Source of the DNA: Streptomyces longisporoflavus
Lineage (GTDB): Bacteria; Actinomycetota; Actinomycetes; Streptomycetales; Streptomycetaceae
Direction: 5' to 3'
DNA length: 64,000 nucleotides
Assembly: GCF_014649775.1 (NCBI RefSeq)
Contig: NZ_BMTR01000028.1
Span: 1-64,000, forward strand
Part shown: positions 60,592 through 64,000 of the stretch, in pieces
Layout of the letters: every line of letters starts with the position of its first letter
How positions within the stretch are numbered: the stretch's first letter is position 1
Program-made: the position numbers and the translations under genes
The notes under the pieces: generated by a model
Seen by the model: only the letters and a program-made list of their open reading frames with translations
The model's database searches: none
Told to the model about the DNA's origin: nothing

Positions 60592-61164
60592 ATGACGCAA
60601 CTGTTGCGCAGGGACCTTCGGGGGAGACAGGGCACCGCACCGTCGTCGGTATCGATGGCTGTGCTGTGGGTGGAGGGTTTCGGCCTGATTCTGTCTTTGC
60701 CGCTTTTCGGAGTGATACCGGATGCGACGTCGGTCTTCGTGCTTCCTGCGGTCGCCGTGGCGCTGTTCTTCGTCGTCGCGTTGGTATCTGCCGTCTTTGT
60801 GCTGCCTTCTGTCGCCCTCGGTCATTGGTTGGCAGGGTGGAGGGGCAGCGGGAGGCGCGGCTGGTGGGTGGCGGGCGCGGCCCTGTTGGTGTTGGTGCTC
60901 GTCGGGGGCCTGTCGCTGTTGGTCGTGGCCTCCTGTGAAGGGGGGTCTGTGTTCAGTTCGTGGCGGAACAGCCTGGACTGGTTGCTGTACGCATCAGTCT
61001 TCTACTGCATCTCCGTACCGGCAGTGCTGGCCGCGCACAAAGTGGTTGTGCGTACGGACGAGGGTTACCGGGTTTGGCCGGCCCGGCAGGTCCTGGGATA
61101 CGGGTCTATCGCGTTGCTGGTGGAGTCGCTGGGGGTCCTGTGGGGGTTGATCGTGCTCGGCTGA
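60592..61164 (+). CDS. Polytopic membrane protein
   Basis: The 190-residue protein has about five TM helices: LWVEGFGLILSLPLFGVI, TSVFVLPAVAVALFFVVALV, WVAGAALLVLVLVGGLSLLV, WLLYASVFYCISVPAVLAAH and IALLVESLGVLWGLIVLG. GGGGGGG precedes ATG 60592. No family recognised. Convergent with the FBP gene across a strong bidirectional terminator. Confidence 0.75.
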   Translation: MTQLLRRDLRGRQGTAPSSVSMAVLWVEGFGLILSLPLFGVIPDATSVFVLPAVAVALFFVVALVSAVFVLPSVALGHWLAGWRGSGRRGWWVAGAALLVLVLVGGLSLLVVASCEGGSVFSSWRNSLDWLLYASVFYCISVPAVLAAHKVVVRTDEGYRVWPARQVLGYGSIALLVESLGVLWGLIVLG

Positions 61165-61331
61165 ACTCGCTGGCTGTCGTGCTCTGGCTGTCGCGCCGGA
61201 GTGCCGGCCAGCGGTGTGACCCGGTGGGGGAGCCGATCGGCGCTGCACGATCCGTCCCGGGGAAGACCTGGGGACACCCTGTCCGGCGCGGAGGACTGGA
61301 AAAGCCGCGAGAAGGCGGTGGCCAAGGAGCG

Positions 61332-61371
61332 GACAGGGGGCTCGGCGACGATGGTCGTCGAGCCCCCTGTC
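61332..61371. terminator. 13-bp perfect hairpin between convergent genes
   Basis: GACAGGGGGCTCG (61332-61344) and CGAGCCCCCTGTC (61359-61371) form a perfect stem, 4 bp beyond the FBP stop. It ends the pump-FBP operon. Confidence 0.85.
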
Positions 61372-61375
61372 GGCC

Positions 61376-61873
61376 TCAGTGGAAGACCCGCTCCACGAAC
61401 GCGTCGAGGTTGCCGCGCAGACGCTCGATCTGCTGCTCGACAGTGAGGGACTCCTCCATGCGCCCGCCCGGTGCCGCCTTCTTTTTGCCCCGTGCGTACA
61501 ACGAGCAGTCCAGGTCGGCGCAGATGTAGAGGCCCACCGAGTTGCCTTCGCGGCCGGCCGGCCCTGCCTTGGGGGCGGTCATGAGCAAGACGCCGCTGCC
61601 GGGATGCGTGGTCAGGCACAGGGAGCACAGGCTGCGGCGCAGGAAGCCGCGGTTGCCGGAGGCGGAGCGCAGGGACAGACCGACGAGTTCATCGGCGCGT
61701 TCGACGACGAGATACCTGCGATCGGGCGCGGACAGATCGAACCAGCCCAGGAAGTCCAGGTCGTCCCAGCGGTCGAGGTCCGCCAGGTTCTTGGGCAGGG
61801 GCAGGCGTTTGGCCTCGCCCTTCGAGCAGTTGACGAACGAGGTACGAATGTCGTGCTCGGTCAGGGGTTTCAT
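61376..61873 (-). CDS. FBP-domain (EF-G-binding, FusB-like) zinc-finger protein
   Basis: The 165-residue protein shows the FBP family pattern: MKPLTEHDIRTSFVNCSKGE, LADLDRWDDLDFLGWFDLSA, RRYLVVERADELVGLSLR. It then has a treble-clef zinc site with Cys in SLCSLCLTTH and YICADLDCSL. FusB-type relatives bind elongation factor G and rescue translation from fusidic acid. A C-terminal helix (ESLTVEQQIERLRGNLDAFV) follows. It is 59 bp downstream of the MFS pump on the same strand. Together with the leader peptide this suggests an antibiotic-induced response at the ribosome. Confidence 0.85.
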   Translation of the reverse strand: MKPLTEHDIRTSFVNCSKGEAKRLPLPKNLADLDRWDDLDFLGWFDLSAPDRRYLVVERADELVGLSLRSASGNRGFLRRSLCSLCLTTHPGSGVLLMTAPKAGPAGREGNSVGLYICADLDCSLYARGKKKAAPGGRMEESLTVEQQIERLRGNLDAFVERVFH

Positions 61874-61932
61874 GGAGGATCCCTTCGTGGGGTGGGGTGG
61901 TGTGGGCGTGGTGGGTCACGACTCCGGGCTTG

Positions 61933-63495
61933 CTAGGCCGGTGCGTCGGTTCCGGCGTGCTTCGGCGTCTTGTGCCGTACGGTGAGGCCCGCTACCAGGG
62001 CGGCCAGCAGCAGCACGCCCGCCGAGCACCAATAAGCGACGGAGAAGCCGTGCACCATGCCTTCGTCGAGGGTCGCGCGGCCGTGGGCCGGATCGGGCAA
62101 GTGCGAGTGGACGTAACGGTTGGTGGCGCCGGTGGCGATGGTGTTGAGCAGGACGGTGCCCAGCGAAGCGCCCATCTGCTGGACGGTGTTGAGGACAGCC
62201 GAGGCCACGCCGGCGTCCTGTGCGGGCACGCCGGCGGTGGCCGTCGCGTAGACCGGCATGAAGGTCAGGCCCATGCCCAGGCCGAGCAGCAGCAGGGCGG
62301 GCAGCACATGCGGGACGTACTGCGCATGCACGGTCAGGCCGCTGAGCAGCACCATGCCGGTGGCGGCCAGCACCATGCCGGACGACATCAAGGTGCGCGG
62401 CGACGTGCGTGGCAGCAGGCGGGCCGCGATCTGGGTCGCGCCGATGACGATCCCGGCCGAAATCGGCACGAAGGCCAGGCCTGTTCGCACCGGCGGGTAG
62501 CCGAGGACGACCTGGAGGTAGTACGTCAGGAACAGGAAGACGCCGAACATGCCGATGGTGGCCAAGCCCATCGTCGCGAGCGATCCGGCCCGCACACGGT
62601 CCTTGACGATGCGCAGCGGCAGCAGCGGGCTCGCCGCGCGGCTCTGCCACCACACGAATGCGGCGAGCAGGATCACGCCGGCCGCGAGCAGCGTGAGCAC
62701 CGACGGGCTGCTCCAGCCGCGGGGTTCGGCCTCGCCGAAGCCGTACACGAGGGCGACGAGCCCGCCGCAGCCAAGGAGCGCGCCCGGCACGTCCAGGCGA
62801 CCGCCCCGGCGGCCGGAGCGGTCGCGCAGGAAGGCCGGTGCGCCGAGCAGGGCGGCCAGCGCGATGGGCACGTTGACGTACAGGGACCAGCGCCAGTTCA
62901 GGTACTCGGTCAGCAGACCGCCCACGATCAGCCCGACCGCGCTGCCGCCTCCGGCCAGCGCACCGTAGACCCCGAACGCCCTGGCCCGCTCCTTGGGGTC
63001 GGTGAATGTCGTCGTCAGCAGTGACAGGGCCGAGGGCGCCAGGACCGCCGCGAACGCGCCTTGCAGGGCCCGCGCCGTGAACAGCATCCCGGGGCCGGCC
63101 GCCGCGCCGCCCAGCGCGGAGGCGGCGGCGAACCCGGCCAGGCCGATGACGAAGGTGCGCTTGCGGCCCGCCAGATCGGCGATCCGGCCGCCGAGCAGCA
63201 GCAGCCCGCCGAAGGCCAGCGTGTAGGCGGTGATCACCCACTGCCGGTCGGCGTCCGACATGCCGAGGGAGCGCTGGGCGGAGGGCAGCGCGATGTTCAC
63301 GATGGTGCCGTCAAGGATCACCATCAGCTGGGCGAGGGCGATGACGGCCAGCGCCCACCAGCGCTTCGGATCTGGTGCTGGTGCCGGTGGCGGCACCGGA
63401 GGCGCGGCGGGAGCCTCGTGGCCCGGGGAACGGTCGTTGGCGGCCGTGGAAGGGGAGGACGGGAGGGATTCCCCTCCGGGACGTTTCTTGCTCAT
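61933..63495 (-). CDS. EmrB/QacA-type (DHA2, 14-TM) MFS drug exporter
   Basis: The 520-residue transporter has a long Pro-rich N-terminus, then WWALAVIALAQLMVILDGTI and the DHA2 motifs LDGTIVNIALP and LLLGGRIADLAGRKRTFV. About 14 TM helices follow. ATG 63495 fits MSKKRPGGE. Proton-driven export of cationic or amphipathic drugs is expected. It follows a 24-codon leader peptide and attenuator (63672-63929) and precedes the FBP gene. Confidence 0.92.
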   Translation of the reverse strand: MSKKRPGGESLPSSPSTAANDRSPGHEAPAAPPVPPPAPAPDPKRWWALAVIALAQLMVILDGTIVNIALPSAQRSLGMSDADRQWVITAYTLAFGGLLLLGGRIADLAGRKRTFVIGLAGFAAASALGGAAAGPGMLFTARALQGAFAAVLAPSALSLLTTTFTDPKERARAFGVYGALAGGGSAVGLIVGGLLTEYLNWRWSLYVNVPIALAALLGAPAFLRDRSGRRGGRLDVPGALLGCGGLVALVYGFGEAEPRGWSSPSVLTLLAAGVILLAAFVWWQSRAASPLLPLRIVKDRVRAGSLATMGLATIGMFGVFLFLTYYLQVVLGYPPVRTGLAFVPISAGIVIGATQIAARLLPRTSPRTLMSSGMVLAATGMVLLSGLTVHAQYVPHVLPALLLLGLGMGLTFMPVYATATAGVPAQDAGVASAVLNTVQQMGASLGTVLLNTIATGATNRYVHSHLPDPAHGRATLDEGMVHGFSVAYWCSAGVLLLAALVAGLTVRHKTPKHAGTDAPA

Positions 63496-63671
63496 GGCGA
63501 TCACGCACGTTTCGTGTCGAAGTGCTGTCGAGACAGCCGGCCGGGGACGGTCGCAGTGGTGACGACGGGCCGGTGTACACAGCACGGGGACACGGCATGG
63601 CGGTGGGGCAGCGGTAACCGCGGACAGCACCCGGGGCCTGCCTCACCAGCCGCGTGTCACTCACGCCGGCG

Positions 63672-63723
63672 CTTTTGCTGGTCGTGAGGCGGAGAGTGCC
63701 GAGATCACGGTGACCAGCAAAAG
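63672..63723 (-). promoter_or_regulatory. Distal hairpin of the attenuator region
   Basis: CTTTTGCTGGTC (63672-63683) is perfectly complementary to GACCAGCAAAAG (63712-63723) around a 28-nt loop. The 5' arm in the transcript overlaps the U-rich tail of the upstream terminator, so formation of this hairpin would compete with termination. Confidence 0.55.
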
Positions 63724-63749
63724 AAGGGCCCGTCTTCGGGCACGCGCCC
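63716..63749 (-). terminator. Attenuator terminator with competing hairpin
   Basis: In the transcript, GCCCG-AAGA-CGGGC (63741-63728) is followed by a U-rich tract CCUUCUUUU, an intrinsic terminator. The same 5' GCCC (63741-63738) can instead pair with GGGC just upstream (63749-63746). The two structures are mutually exclusive, as in transcription attenuators. Confidence 0.6.
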
Positions 63750-63798
63750 CCGCGGTCCGCGCGGCGACGAGCCGCGCAGGCCAGAACATCTCGTGACG

Positions 63799-63826
63799 CG
63801 GCATCTCAGCAAGATGCAAGATGCCG
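63799..63826 (-). promoter_or_regulatory. Anti-terminator-type hairpin just behind the leader stop
   Basis: CGGCATCT (63799-63806) pairs with AGATGCCG (63819-63826), or GCATCT with the nested AGATGC (63812-63817). It begins 29 nt after the leader stop codon, within the footprint of a ribosome stalled near the end of the leader. Confidence 0.5.
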
Positions 63827-63854
63827 AAGACAAGAAACAAGAAGGGGGGAAGAG

Positions 63855-63929
63855 TTACCGCGCGCCGCAGAGGAGGGAGGGCACACGGCCGGAGGCAACT
63901 ATGGCCGCAACGCATTTGGCACGATCCAT
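63855..63929 (-). CDS. 24-residue leader peptide of the pump-FBP operon
   Basis: ATG 63929 is preceded by GGAGG with 8-nt spacing. The peptide begins MDRAKCVAAIVASGRVP and ends SLLCGAR before TAA 63855. It is too short for a functional protein, and about 360 nt of structured leader RNA separate it from the pump start. Drug-stalled ribosomes on this ORF would change downstream RNA folding and allow read-through into the resistance genes. The longer overlapping open frame on the same strand (63661-63957) lacks such a start signal. Confidence 0.65.
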   Translation of the reverse strand: MDRAKCVAAIVASGRVPSLLCGAR

Positions 63930-64000
63930 GTCTCTCGCCTCCTTCCGGGCAGGGCACGCGCTACGTGTCGGCGCCGAGCACGCCGAGCGGGGCGGCAGAG

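Noticed and set aside
63661..63957. 98-codon minus-strand frame at the window end
   Set aside because: It overlaps the leader peptide in another frame, lacks a good ribosome binding site and covers the hairpin region.

Overview
The window looks like an accessory, probably chromosome-arm, segment of a Streptomyces genome. The DNA is very GC-rich with strong third-position GC bias. GTG and TTG starts preceded by GGAGG are common. The families present are typical of Streptomyces: LAL-type LuxR regulators, PucR, CGNR, DUF397, FG-GAP lipoproteins, ricin-type lectins and small secreted inhibitors. No tRNA, rRNA or CRISPR array was seen. Many genes are broken (about a dozen frameshifted or truncated remnants), as expected where gene turnover is high.

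Region 1 (1-16 kb) is a redox/dormancy stress island. A minus-strand unit carries a cyclic-nucleotide-binding protein, a 38-residue micropeptide and a doubly frameshifted FAD amine oxidase. Next come a polyphosphate kinase 2 remnant and a usp-phosphoketolase-usp operon. Facing these are relics of [NiFe]-hydrogenase maturation genes (protease start and hypC), a GNAT/acyl-CoA synthetase fusion and a start-less CBS gene. The island is completed by a DosR-type response regulator, a DosS-type GAF sensor kinase that keeps the haem-ligand segment, PPOX flavoproteins and a zinc alcohol dehydrogenase. Four short palindromes of the form GGSMC-N4-GGYCC precede these units and could be the operator of the response regulator (OsdR/DevR-like).

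Region 2 (16-29 kb) holds an FG-GAP lipoprotein, a molybdopterin oxidoreductase, a TetR/saccharopine-dehydrogenase-like divergent pair, a Nudix hydrolase, a CGNR regulator divergent from a metallo-beta-lactamase-fold enzyme, and an LLM flavin monooxygenase followed by a decayed FMN reductase and an MFS pump.

Region 3 (29-43 kb) has a YCII protein downstream of a giant LuxR regulator, IS5-type and integrase scraps, and an alpha/beta hydrolase whose nucleophile serine is replaced by glycine. A PucR regulator is divergent from a ferredoxin reductase/fatty-acid desaturase pair. Small lipoproteins, a nucleotidyltransferase and a RibD-like reductase follow.

Region 4 (43-56 kb) is rich in secreted or surface proteins: a metallopeptidase fused to a seven-repeat propeller, a ricin-type lectin, a Ser/Thr kinase, a signal-peptide/TM protein, a beta-lactamase-fold lipoprotein, a second LLM enzyme and an I36-type inhibitor.

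Region 5 (56-64 kb) begins with a TetR repressor divergent from an MFS / D-2-hydroxyacid dehydrogenase / MBL-fold operon. The window ends with an operon that appears to be controlled by ribosome-mediated attenuation. A 24-codon leader peptide is followed by mutually exclusive hairpins and a U-tailed terminator, then an EmrB/QacA-type pump and an FBP-domain (EF-G-binding, FusB-like) protein. This last unit is the most self-contained candidate for an unusual system.
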